Of a stretch of 61,392 bases of DNA, positions 28,971-38,054 are shown piece after piece. This DNA comes from Schizochytrium sp. CCTCC M209059 (lineage: Eukaryota; Sar; Bigyra; Thraustochytrida; Thraustochytriidae): positions 61,576-122,967 of the forward strand of contig KN805456.1 in assembly GCA_000818945.1 (NCBI GenBank), in the 5' to 3' direction. Each line of letters opens with the position of its first letter. Position 1 is the stretch's first letter. A program made the position numbers and the translations under genes. The notes under the pieces were generated by a model, which worked only from the letters and a program-made list of their open reading frames with translations, made no database searches and was not told the origin of the DNA.

Positions 28971-29379
28971 TTGAGTTGGGTCTTTTTGTTTGATTGGTGG
29001 TACGGCAATAAAGGCAATCCAAGGCGTTCGTGACTTGCACATGAAAACAAACACACACAAACAAAAACGCTACTCATACCGCCATGATTGACTGGCGATA
29101 GCAACAAGATGTCTCCCGATATAGCCCGCAGTCAAATCAACAAATAAAATACCCAAATGCAACCCATGGCGAGTGCGCCGCGCAAGGGCTGCCGAATTCA
29201 CGCTCTCAACGCATACGAAATTTATGACAATGAAAGATTATTTTTGAAGAATTTCGTACTGACAAGTAATGTCGTGACTCACTTGCAAAGGGGAGTCATG
29301 GGAAGAGAGCGGTGGCGATGGTCATGGCGCAGAAATAGTGTATCCACGCCGTAGCCTGAAAAAGGAGAATCTCAATGTT

Positions 29380-30531
29380 TTACTTGCTGGGGTCAACAAC
29401 GATGCGACCAATGGTCTCGCCCTTGAGCATGGCGGAACTGACGTCTCCAAGCTCCTCAAGACCGACAGTCTGGAACTTGTCAAAGTACTGGGGCGGGAAG
29501 TCAGTCTCGAGACGAGCCCAAACTTCCTTGCGGTTTTCCATGTCGAGCTGGACGCTGTCAATGCCAAGAAGCGAGATGCCGCGGAGAATAAAGGGAAAGA
29601 CAGTGGCGTCGAACTTGGGGCCAGCCGCCACGCCACTGAGCGCAACAGCGCCACCGTAGCGCATACGCGGAAGAATAGCACCCGTGGTCGCTCCACCGAC
29701 ACAGTCGATGGCACCGGCGTAGAGCTCCTTGTCGAGCGGTTTGGCAGGTTCAAGGCGAGGGATCACTTCGGCGGCGCCGAGGGACTTGAGCCAAGCTTCG
29801 TTCTCTTCGGCGTGGCCCGTGCTGGCGGTCACCTGGGTGTAGCCAAGCTTTCCAAGAATGGCAACGGCGGTGGATCCGACGCCTCCGGTCGCGCCAGCGA
29901 CGAGAATGGGAACATCCTTGGAGGGCAAGCAGCCCTTGCGCTCGAGCGCAATGATGCTCTGCATAGCCGTGAAGCCGGCAGTGCCAATGATCATGGCCTG
30001 CTCGGGGGAAAAGGACTTGGGAAGCGGCACGAGCCACTCCGAGGGCACCCGCGCGTACTCGGCGTAGCCGCCGTTCATGTGCTGGCCAGCGTAGTGGCCT
30101 GTGAGCACGACCTTGTCGCCCTTGTTGAAGCTACCGGAGTCGTCGCTCTCGATCTCGCCCGCAAAGTCGATGCCCGGCACGATCGGAAAGCCCGTAGCAA
30201 CGCCGGGGAGTCCCTGGCAGACCATGGCATCCTTGTAGTTAATCGTGCTCTTGGCGACCTTGACGATGGCCTTGGGCAAGTCTCCGTACTTGTTCTCCAC
30301 CTGGGGCAGGTCGTCCAACGAAGCGTCGGAGCGCAGCTCCAGCCGCGCCGGGTCCTTCTTGCCGTCCTTGCACGCCACCACGGCCCTAAAGCCGCGCACC
30401 CCCTGCATCTTGCTGCGCTTCGCCGATGTCGCCGATGTCGCCGCTGCCTCGACACCCTCGCGCCCTAGACCTTCGGCTCCGAGGCGCGCACGGACCATGC
30501 CACGTCTGCCTGCGTTCGCGAGCGATTGCAT
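29380..30531 (-). CDS. AcuI/YhdH-type quinone oxidoreductase-like reductase
   Basis: 383 residues from the ATG at 30531. A shorter form starts at 30408 (MQGVRGFRAVV, 342 residues), about the usual family length. The longer start adds an Arg/Ala/Ser-rich leader (MQSLANAGRRGMVRARLGAE) that could be a mitochondrial presequence. It is a zinc-free medium-chain dehydrogenase/reductase: NYKDAMVCQGLPGVATGFP, then PGIDFAGEIESDDS, the NADPH-binding AGATGGVGSTAVAILGKLGY, and GEEIGR-like GETIGRIVVDPSK at the end. The motif set matches the acrylyl-CoA reductase (AcuI) / YhdH subgroup, which reduces acryloyl-CoA to propionyl-CoA. The substrate in this organism is inferred. Confidence 0.88.
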   Translation of the reverse strand: MQSLANAGRRGMVRARLGAEGLGREGVEAAATSATSAKRSKMQGVRGFRAVVACKDGKKDPARLELRSDASLDDLPQVENKYGDLPKAIVKVAKSTINYKDAMVCQGLPGVATGFPIVPGIDFAGEIESDDSGSFNKGDKVVLTGHYAGQHMNGGYAEYARVPSEWLVPLPKSFSPEQAMIIGTAGFTAMQSIIALERKGCLPSKDVPILVAGATGGVGSTAVAILGKLGYTQVTASTGHAEENEAWLKSLGAAEVIPRLEPAKPLDKELYAGAIDCVGGATTGAILPRMRYGGAVALSGVAAGPKFDATVFPFILRGISLLGIDSVQLDMENRKEVWARLETDFPPQYFDKFQTVGLEELGDVSSAMLKGETIGRIVVDPSK

Positions 30532-30970
30532 TCTGTTTCTGCTTCTGCTGTTTCTGCTTCTGCTGTTTCTGCTTCTGCTGCTGCTGTTTCTGCTGTTTCT
30601 GCTTCGCTGCTGCTGCTGCTGCTGCTTGCGAAGGCGACGCGGAGCTCGCAAGATCATCGCCCATGACCCGACTCCTCCTCCGCAGGCCCGAACCCGCGCG
30701 AACCCAGCGCAACCCAGCGCAACGCAGCGCAGCGCAGCGCAGACCGGCTGCGCGGCTCTGTCGACGTCGCGGTTCGCGCTGCGCTCGTGTCCAGGAGATG
30801 GATTCAGGGCGTAGGCCGAGATGGAGATGAGCGAGCACTCACTGTCAGTCCGCCGCAGTCGCTGCACGCGAGACCGCGAAGCGCTAGATCTCGAGGGAGC
30901 CCGACACCGACGGCGAGGCAGCCGTCGGCGGCATCTCGGGCGGCGTTTCTCACGGATGCACGGGCTCGTT

Positions 30971-31002
<32 letters not shown>

Positions 31003-31753
31003 CTGGCGGGCGGGTGATGATCGAGGGTGGACGCGGCAGCTGCAGCGAGAGCGTTTGGAGCGGGAGCGACGCGAGGGGAAACTGAGGCGAGCTGTATGCT
31101 GTATGGCGCAGATGCTATAATGCCATGCCTGATGGTGGACGGGATGGGCGCACTTAATCGGCGAGAGTAAGACATTAGGATAGCCAATCCGAGAAAACCG
31201 AGAAAACGAAGCTGTGCTGCTCGCAGACAGTTTGTTCATACTTCTTTTGTGGCCTACCGCACCTTTCGTGTTCTAAACTGATGAAGTCAATACCGGGACA
31301 ACCTCAAGCGACCTTGTGCCGGGACGAGCGGCCTACCTTGCCCTGCCTTGCTTAACCAATAAGCAAGGTGCTGGGACAAGCGACGTTGTCTTGTCCTGCT
31401 CTTGGCCAACGAGTAAGGTGCCGAGGTAAGCAAGCAGCTATCACTGCGGTTGCCATAGTCCGTTAATACAAACACTTTATTTAGCATAGTATGATCTCGT
31501 GCACGGTACGTGAATGAGTGAGTAGTAGCACGCACACCATACAACCCAAACCTAACATTGGAGGAAGAACCTAACCTGACCACGCGCACAGGCAGCTAAC
31601 ATCGAGCAAAACCGGGCAGGCCAGCAGAACCCGATCGAGCGAGGGAAAGCGTGTCGGTGTGCAAGTGACAACGCACCGGGCGGGAGGAGTGGTGCTACAG
31701 CCAACCGAACGTAGTGCGGGGAGGGTGCAACCGCACTACCACGACGTAGTACT
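30532..31753. other. spacer with CTG/CTTCTG microsatellite and a 55-bp repeat pair
   Basis: A TTTCTGCTTCTGCTG repeat occupies about 30536-30640 and CTG runs near 30970-31000. At about 31310-31425 a unit containing GCCGGGACGAGCGGCCTACC...AAGCAAGG recurs in diverged form (GCTGGGACAAGCGACG...GTAAGG). No gene is supported; long minus-strand ORFs here are Gln-rich repeat products. Confidence 0.6.
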
Positions 31754-32797
31754 ATGCTCGAATTGGAGGATGAGCAAGATGCCTTCGTGGAAAATGTCAC
31801 GGTTGCACAAATCAAGAAATGGAGAAAGAATCCCTCGGATCATCATCTCATCACAGAAGCATACGATCTACTGGAGTCGCTTCTCGCGAGGGGCGATGGG
31901 GACACATCATGGATCTCAGATAATGTAGCCGATCTGTTGGAAGCTGTGGCGATTCCCATAAAGGAAAGAGAAAAAATGCTCAGGGAAAAGGAAGCTTCTG
32001 AAGCTAAACTGCGCAAAGAAATGCTCAGGGAAAAGGAAGCTTCTGAAGCTTCCGAAGCTAAACTCAAGGAAATGCTCAGGGAAAAGGAAGCTTCTGAAGC
32101 TAAACTGCGCAAAGAAATGCTCAGGGAAAAGGAAAAGGAAGCTTCTGAAGCTTCCGAAGCTAAACTCAAGGAAATGCTCAGGGAAAAGGAAGCTTCTGAA
32201 GCTTCCGAAGCTAAACTCAAGGAAATGCTCAGGGAAAAGGAAGCTTCTGAAGCTTCCGAAGCTAAACTCAAGGAAATGCTCAGGGAAAAGGAAGCTTCTG
32301 AAGCTTCCGAAGCTAAACTCAAGGAAATGCTCAGGGAAAAGGAAGCTTCTGAAGCTTCCGAAGCTAAACTCAAGGAAATGCTCAGGGAAAAGGAAGCTTC
32401 TGAAGCTTCCGAAGCTAAACTCAAGGAAATGCTCAGGGAAAAGGAAGCTTCTGAAGCTTCCGAAGCTAAACTCAAGGAAATGCTCAGGGAAAAGGAAGCT
32501 TCTGAAGCTTCCGAAGCTAAACTCAAGGAAATGCTCAGGGAAAAGGAAGCTTCTGAAGCTAAACTGCGCAAAGAAATGCTCAGGGAAAAGGAAGCTTCCG
32601 AAGCTAAACTGCGCAAAGAAATGCTTAGGGAAAAGGAAGCTTCTGAAGCTTCTGAAGCTCAACTGCGCGAAGAAATACGTGGCCTGAAGCGCAGATCCGA
32701 GACGCGCGATGCGGAATTCAAGGCTTTCGAGCAAAACAAGAGGCGGAGATATCTGTGTGGAGCAACCTTATGGCACACGACCCTCCGTTTTCCATAA
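31754..32797 (+). CDS. repeat-rich coiled-coil ORF preceding the nuclease-kinase ORF
   Basis: 347 residues from the ATG at 31754 (MLELEDEQDAFVENVTVAQI). The first 70 residues look globular (KKWRKNPSDHHLITEAYDLL). Then come 14 units of a 15-19-residue repeat, MLREKEASEASEAKLKE or the shorter MLREKEASEAKLRKE, a long charged coiled coil. The ORF then drops into a frame ending at 32797 with no conserved look. The next ORF lies in another frame and overlaps by 28 bp. Likely both belong to one gene broken by a frameshift, sequencing indel or missed intron. Crinkler/CR effectors have a header plus variable linker and a C-terminal enzyme pair, so this may be the header/stalk. Confidence 0.6.
   Translation: MLELEDEQDAFVENVTVAQIKKWRKNPSDHHLITEAYDLLESLLARGDGDTSWISDNVADLLEAVAIPIKEREKMLREKEASEAKLRKEMLREKEASEASEAKLKEMLREKEASEAKLRKEMLREKEKEASEASEAKLKEMLREKEASEASEAKLKEMLREKEASEASEAKLKEMLREKEASEASEAKLKEMLREKEASEASEAKLKEMLREKEASEASEAKLKEMLREKEASEASEAKLKEMLREKEASEASEAKLKEMLREKEASEAKLRKEMLREKEASEAKLRKEMLREKEASEASEAQLREEIRGLKRRSETRDAEFKAFEQNKRRRYLCGATLWHTTLRFP
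31976..32671 (+). repeat. coding tandem array, 51-bp unit, seven identical copies
   Basis: Units beginning ATGCTCAGGG start at 31976, 32021, 32072, 32117, 32174 and then every 51 bp to 32531, then 32576 and 32621. The seven 51-bp units from 32174 to 32530 look identical, while flanking units are 45 or 57 bp. All lengths are multiples of three, so the frame is kept. Confidence 0.92.
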
Positions 32798-34524
32798 ATG
32801 CGAGCAGTACGCATACTACGAGCATTCCACATTTCTACAGCCCCGACAGCGTTGTTCCGTGGGATTTTGCCGGTTTCAATGAGTGTGCATATTCTTTCAG
32901 CGAACTGCAAGAATTCGTTGGCAAGCTTGTTGCCTTTGAAGAAAAACGTAGTGCTTTCCCCGAGTCAATCGTATATCTTCGCGATTACGAGCCAGGTACT
33001 TCCGAGCAGTGCGTCGTCGACATTATGAGAAAATTATGCGAAGCTGTGAAGCATATCTTGACAACAACCAACGAACCGAACAGCGACCAACTCAGTTATA
33101 AGGCCGATGGTCTCTATGGTGTCTTCGACTTCGTCTCAGGAACACTACGCCAACCGGATGGCATAATTAATTTGGCGTCGTTCCCGGTTTGCATGATCGA
33201 ATACAAAACAAATAAGACCTTAAAAGCAGGCACGCTCGAAAACTACAACAAGGCTGGTCTGCCAAAGTCTGAGGAAAGCGGTCGCCGCCGAACACGATAC
33301 GCTACGAAGTACAAAACCGTGCAGGATCCTGTGACCCAAGTGTGCAGCTATATGATGCTGACTGGATGCCGCTATGGCATCTTATCGAATTGGGGGTGCA
33401 CCTACTTCTTGAAGCTCGATATCGACGAAAGCGGCAAGACGACGCTGCACTATTCCGAGATATTTAAGCCATGGACAGCTACGATGGCGCAACGCGCGAA
33501 TGCACCGGGAGCGGAAGCAGGGGCGGGAGCCGGATCTGGCAATATTACCATGGGCAATATCTTTGCAGAACAGCCAGTTTCGCTTCTGCAGGCGATGACC
33601 GTATTCGTTCATCTTGTGATGAAGGACGAGACCTTGATTCCGTCCGGACTTGACTTCAATGCCTACAATGAGGCGATTATAGAAAGGATCAAAGGCAGCA
33701 ACGATAAATTTCCCGGCAATGGACCCAACATGAGCAGGTTTGTATCCAACGTCAAAACCTCTACTGAGGCAGAAATGACATTTCGGCAGGCAGGCAGCGG
33801 CGATGACAATTCCGAACGGGACAGTTTGCTGGCTGTGTTGACCGTCTGTACATCCAAAGGAAGTGTAGTCCGACTTCACGGTGCATATGGCGTTGGCTTT
33901 TCGGACAGCACTCTCAAAATCGCAGGTACAACTTTCAAGGGCTGCTTCGCGAAGGCGTCACTCTATCTAGACGACGAGTCTTCGTATGACACCGGCTACA
34001 ATCTCAATAATGAGCAGGCCACCAGATTTATGGACATGTTAGTAAAGGAAGCCCGTCTCTACAATGGTGCAGCTCGCGCGCTTCAAGGCAGCGTGCTCCC
34101 TGTAGTCCATTACAGTGGAGAGTTTCCCATTGGTGGGGGCTTTTACTTCATGATTGTGATGTCTAATACTGGACACTCTCTTAGATCGGAAGTCGGTCAG
34201 CGAACGGCGAGGTCAGTCGGGCTCAATACTGTGCACTCTCGAGTCCACGCACTGCTAGATCAGCTGCACGGAGCTGGTATCACTCATGGCGACATGGGAC
34301 TGCGCAATGTCACTATTCAAGAAAACGGAACTGTCAGACTTGTCGATCTTGGAATGGCGAGTCTTGACTTGTGTCATTGCCGCCAGGATCATGAGTCTTT
34401 TGATGCCGAGTGGACTCGAGTTTTCGGCCGCGTTGTCGCCAGGAAGTCCATGCTCAGGCGCTTCTCTCCAACACAACTTCTCAAGTCCTTGCGCAACTTT
34501 AACAATGGTTCTGACCAATCGTAA
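32770..34524 (+). CDS. Crinkler/CR-effector-like protein: PD-(D/E)XK nuclease plus kinase-like domain
   Basis: 584 residues from the first ATG, 32770. Residues about 35-270 look like a PD-(D/E)XK restriction-endonuclease fold: Asp in YKADGLYGVFDF near 112, CMIEYKTN with the E-x-K pair near 144-146, and later QVCSYMMLTGCRYGILSNWG, a motif usual in this fold. Residues about 340-575 form a kinase-like fold: FAKAS (possible ATP Lys), MLVKEARLYNGAARALQGSV (alpha-C and after), catalytic loop HGDMGLRNV near 506, and DLG instead of DFG near 525. This nuclease-kinase pairing is typical of Crinkler/RHS-type eukaryotic effectors described in oomycetes, fungi and other protists. The join to the upstream ORF is out of frame. 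Confidence 0.72.
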   Translation: MAHDPPFSINASSTHTTSIPHFYSPDSVVPWDFAGFNECAYSFSELQEFVGKLVAFEEKRSAFPESIVYLRDYEPGTSEQCVVDIMRKLCEAVKHILTTTNEPNSDQLSYKADGLYGVFDFVSGTLRQPDGIINLASFPVCMIEYKTNKTLKAGTLENYNKAGLPKSEESGRRRTRYATKYKTVQDPVTQVCSYMMLTGCRYGILSNWGCTYFLKLDIDESGKTTLHYSEIFKPWTATMAQRANAPGAEAGAGAGSGNITMGNIFAEQPVSLLQAMTVFVHLVMKDETLIPSGLDFNAYNEAIIERIKGSNDKFPGNGPNMSRFVSNVKTSTEAEMTFRQAGSGDDNSERDSLLAVLTVCTSKGSVVRLHGAYGVGFSDSTLKIAGTTFKGCFAKASLYLDDESSYDTGYNLNNEQATRFMDMLVKEARLYNGAARALQGSVLPVVHYSGEFPIGGGFYFMIVMSNTGHSLRSEVGQRTARSVGLNTVHSRVHALLDQLHGAGITHGDMGLRNVTIQENGTVRLVDLGMASLDLCHCRQDHESFDAEWTRVFGRVVARKSMLRRFSPTQLLKSLRNFNNGSDQS

Positions 34525-34800
34525 ATAATAATAAATTTCAGATCATCCGACAATTCCGTATGTATGCCACGCTCCGGGGCTCGCTCGGCTGCAATCAATT
34601 AAACACCCAGTCACCCAACGCGCGACGGTCTTTGCGGTTCCGCTCGCTTGCTTGCTGGCTGGCTGGGCCGCAAGTGTCGATTGCACCCTTTTTTCTTTGA
34701 AGCAACGTCCATGCGCAAACGGGTACAACTTCGCGAGCCCACCCAGACCGTCAATCACTAGACGGCGGATTTACGCAGAACCAGAACGAAAGAAGATATC

Positions 34801-35518
34801 ATGGGCGCACCGCGACTGGACACGCTGCCGTAGGGCGTGCCAGGGAAGGTGTTTACGTATGCTGAACCATGGGCAATGCTACAAGTCCGTCGCACAAGCA
34901 AAGCGTTGCTTGAAAGCGTCGAAGCGACTACGGCGACGTCCCTCTGGACTATCTTTGCGAAGGACGCTTTGCGAGTTCAAGAACACGTCTACTACAACTA
35001 GTATTCTTTCAGTCCTAAACCGAACATCAGCGTGGCCGTCGTCGAGGACATCGTGCGCAATACGTGCTGCGTCTGTCTTTCCGACTGCAAGACCAGTGGC
35101 CGTTTCCTACTGTCGGGCATCTTTACGTGAGATGAGAACGTTGCAGTGACCATTCTTTTACTCTGGACGCATTTGACCGTCTTGATAGCTCCGACGTACC
35201 CGTTCCCATCATGTCACTGGCGACGATGGTGCATTCTGGCTTCCGAGAAGGACGCGCCTCGACGCGGATCATCCGGTCGAAGTACGGCACATTGACAAAA
35301 TTGTCTTCGAGAGCACTGACACCTTCCGCGAGAATGAGGCCAAGGGAAGACCGCAACGAGATATGTTATGCACGGAAGATTGGCTCGTTGGTGAAGGGAC
35401 CGATATTGCCCGGATGTGGCAGATATGCGGGAAGCAAATTACGTTGAGGGCATTGAAGAATGCATCATCGGATGCCCAATCTGACACGAGTGTTTGCGGT
35501 CTTCGCCTAGTTCAATGA
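34801..35518 (+). pseudogene. F-box protein pseudogene
   Basis: Starting at the ATG 34801 the frame reads MGAPRLDTLP, a stop, then GVPGKVFTYAEPWAMLQVRR and TSKALLE, the pattern of an F-box (LP..v..kvf.y..p..ml..rr.sk.l.e). In-frame stops occur at 34831-34833, 34999-35001 and 35128-35130. A later segment in a different frame (about 35190-35515) is coherent again, with IDKIVFESTDTFRENEAKG and MWQICGKQITLRALKN, ending at 35518. A Cys-rich piece (NTCCVCLSDCK) follows the F-box. The gene is inactivated unless the stops are sequencing errors, which is unlikely for three plus a frameshift. Confidence 0.5.
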
Positions 35519-35779
35519 CAGATTTCGGGCGTACGCCAAAAGGATAATACTCTCTGCCGTGCGATCAAGTCCATCGCAGAAGATATGGTGAAGCGTTTTC
35601 GTTTTGATGCGAAATGAAAGGCTAGGTCGACTGTTCAGGCCGTCGTACTGGCGTTTCGTGCGTTTCGTCCTTTTGTGTCGTCTGCAGTGCCCGTATGTCC
35701 ATCGCCACATTGCCTCCGTCAAGAAGACTATTATGCACAACTCCCTTATTCTCTTTACAAAAACCCACAAAATGACCCT

Positions 35780-36170
35780 TGACGCAGCGGACGATCGAAT
35801 GGATGCAATTTGCGAATCGACTGAAAAGGATGCGCGCGGGACTCGTTCTGATACCTATCCACACCTTTCTCTGCCTGCGATGAGATCTCATTTTTCGCGG
35901 CACCTCGATGCCATCAGCGATTCTGCGCTGCAGCCTGCGTTGGACTTCTTCAACGTCGACAGGCCCTTCTCCGTCAAGCGCAGGCGGGTAATGTATTGTA
36001 ACCGTTCAAATTGCAATTATTCGTTCGGGATTGGCTCTCGCCCTTCTCTCATTCGTCGTCGGTGGCGTCTGGCTGAAGTGCTAGAAGATATGTCGATGAT
36101 CGTACTAGACTTGTCCATCTCGACAGCCAGTCGCAGAAAGCTGAGCGGGAATGTAGTTTCCTGCAGAAAC
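35780..36170 (+). other. short ORF region of uncertain status
   Basis: A plus-strand reading of about 35780-36170 gives MDAICESTEKDARGT and RHLDAISDSALQPALDFF before mixing with the antisense reading of the next entry. It may be a remnant of the F-box gene's 3' end. Support is weak. Confidence 0.2.
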
Positions 36171-36630
36171 TGATCGATTTCGGGAATTTGGGTCACATCG
36201 TTCACAAGAAACCCGAGAATATGTACTGCTCAATGAGCGCCATACCCATTCTGCAATCAAACTGGTCAAAGATCATCATGAGGTCCGTGATTGATGATGC
36301 CAATGGGCAATGAATGCTCCTCAAGTGTCTCCAAGAAAAAAGCCTTTTGACAAACTCCGCAAATGCATAAAAAAAACGCAGCGGGCGAATGATTCCGACG
36401 TCACTTTCATGCTTCCCCGTTACTTCATTCTGATTCGATAGGCGCACGTGGAAGTAGCAGCGCGGACGGGCTGAAATTTTGTCACTGAGCCGGGAATGCA
36501 TGCGCGCCTTGTGTGAGCGCAAGCGCCGCATCTGGGGTAAGGAGAGATGTATACAAACGTCTGCTCGAGCTTGAAGCTGGACTTGTGTCGACGACTCACT
36601 GTCAAACGTGTTTCTCAGGTTGCTCGGCAC
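36017..36630 (-). pseudogene. decayed unknown ORF, minus strand
   Basis: Minus-strand frame 36630-36202 ends with FDQFDCRMGMALIEQYIFSG before a stop. The next reading frame continues sensibly (VNDVTQIPEIDQFLQETTFP, then LSFLRLAVEMDKSSTIID) to 36017. A single frameshift near 36205 would link the parts. The family is unknown. Together with the F-box remnant it marks a graveyard next to the effector-like gene. Confidence 0.4.
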
Positions 36631-36731
36631 GTGAACTTGGCTCCAGTTTTGTCAATAAATAATAAAAGCACGCTCGTCTTGGCACTTTTGAGCTTGGACT
36701 TGGTCTCCATTGCACTTTGTCTGCAGTAGGC

Positions 36732-36995
36732 CTAGACGGTTATGCGATGCAATCGTCGCAGTCTCGCCGAGTCGCGCGCAAAACGGACATCTTGAGCGGG
36801 CACGGTCAGTCCTGGGGTCAGCGTCGTCGAAAACAATTTGACCAAGGTTCTCGCCAACTCCTTCTGTTCTACAATGTCGTTGTCTTCGCCCTCCTCCTCC
36901 TCCTCCTCCTCGTCGTCGTCACTGTCATTATCGTTGTTCATGTTGATCTCACTCATCTCGCCATCCCCCTCGCCCATGGTGTCAATCTTTTCCAT
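36732..36995 (-). CDS. possible small acidic protein
   Basis: 87 residues from MEKIDTMGEGDGEMSEINM, with an Asp/Glu run, then ELARTLVKLFSTTLTPGL, which looks like a real amphipathic helix. It lies head-to-head with the MOSC-like gene. No family is recognised, and the antisense strand reads as a poly-Ser product of the same repeat. Confidence 0.3.
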   Translation of the reverse strand: MEKIDTMGEGDGEMSEINMNNDNDSDDDEEEEEEEGEDNDIVEQKELARTLVKLFSTTLTPGLTVPAQDVRFARDSARLRRLHRITV

Positions 36996-37106
36996 CGCCG
37001 ACGCCGCCACCATGCAGGCAGATCTACGATGACATGACAGCATCGGCAGAGGCCGAGCGAGTCATCCTTTTCCGCAGACAAGAGACACGCACCAGGGGCG
37101 GAGACG

Positions 37107-37706
37107 ATGGCGTCCACGGCCCAGCAGACGGAGAAGACGACGGAGACCCCGGAGACTCCTGAGACCGCGGAGACCGCGACGACGACGCCAGTGGCGGCGA
37201 TGGCGCGGGAACAGCAGACGATGGCATCGGTCATGTGCGTGGTCGTGGACCGCGAACCCGAGTGCTGCGGCGTGGTGGCTCGCGGGGGCCTGCTGGGCGA
37301 CGCCAAGTTCGGGCGCCGCAAACGCGGAGACCGCGAGCTGCTCGCAACGAGCGTGCCCTCCGGAGACGACGAGGCGACGGCCTCCTGGGAGCCTGGTCAG
37401 GCAAACGAGCAGCTCGTGCTCGACGGGGTCGACCTCGCAAGTCTCAAGCCCGGAGACCGCGTGAGGATTTGCCCGGGGGACCAGCACGATACGAGTCGCA
37501 AAGTTGCCAGCGCAGTAGAGGCGCGCTGCGACGCCATTGCGAGAAAACTTTGGCCGCCTGAGCGTGGGCCACGCAAGGGCTGCGTCGAGCTCGAATTTCA
37601 TGCCGCGCGAGACTGCGGATCTGGGGGGGCCTTCTTCTCCACTTCCACGGCCGGTCTCGTTTGCGCTGGAGACAAAGTCGATGTCGTGGAACAAGACAAG
37701 GCTTGA
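37107..37706 (+). CDS. MOSC-domain-like protein
   Basis: 199 residues from the ATG at 37107. The first 40 residues are a Thr/Glu/Pro repeat (TETPETPETAETATTT). The rest follows the order of a small MOSC domain: GGLLGDAKFGRRKRGDRELL (compare G.egD.h....R.v.l), NEQLVLDGVDLASLKPGDRV (compare nl...G.dl..L.pGd.l), then a C-terminal SGGAFFSTSTAGLVCAGDKV. MOSC domains handle sulfur on molybdenum cofactor or metal-sulfur clusters. A conserved Cys is possible at ARCDAI near 135. The match is by pattern only; a beta-barrel of another family is possible. Confidence 0.5.
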   Translation: MASTAQQTEKTTETPETPETAETATTTPVAAMAREQQTMASVMCVVVDREPECCGVVARGGLLGDAKFGRRKRGDRELLATSVPSGDDEATASWEPGQANEQLVLDGVDLASLKPGDRVRICPGDQHDTSRKVASAVEARCDAIARKLWPPERGPRKGCVELEFHAARDCGSGGAFFSTSTAGLVCAGDKVDVVEQDKA

Positions 37707-37914
37707 AGGATGGCTCTTTTTCCCCATAGCACATCCATTTCCGTCTCGAAAGGAGAGGAAAGGTGAGATTGTGTTTTGTGTTCAAGAACGCAAACCAAAA
37801 ATGATAGATACCAAAAGTAGTAGAAAAAGCTAGATGCTGTGAGCCTTCCCTTTCTCTCTCTCTGCCTGCACCAGCTCCACCATGCATTGTTATTCCGTAT
37901 GGAAAGAAAAAGGG

Positions 37915-37970
37915 AAAAGAAAAGAAAAGAAAAGAAAAGAAAAGAAAAGAAAAGAAAAGAAAAGAAAAGG
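37915..37970. repeat. (AAAAG)n microsatellite
   Basis: Ten or more AAAAG units in the convergent spacer 37707-38054. The complementary repeat (TTTTC)n occurs at 45275-45343. Confidence 0.95.
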
Positions 37971-38054
37971 AAGGAAAAAGAACTGGAGAAAAGAACTGGA
38001 GAAAAGAAGAAAGCACCGGCGAATCAGGCATCCGGAAACCAACCCGAAATGTGC

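Noticed and set aside
30532..31239. N-terminal extension of the reductase (619-residue form)
   Set aside because: The added part is Gln-, Ser- and Arg-rich text from a CTG/CTTCTG microsatellite, not a conserved domain.
31976..32671. CRISPR-like array
   Set aside because: There are no spacers; the units are contiguous 51-bp coding repeats with a coiled-coil product.
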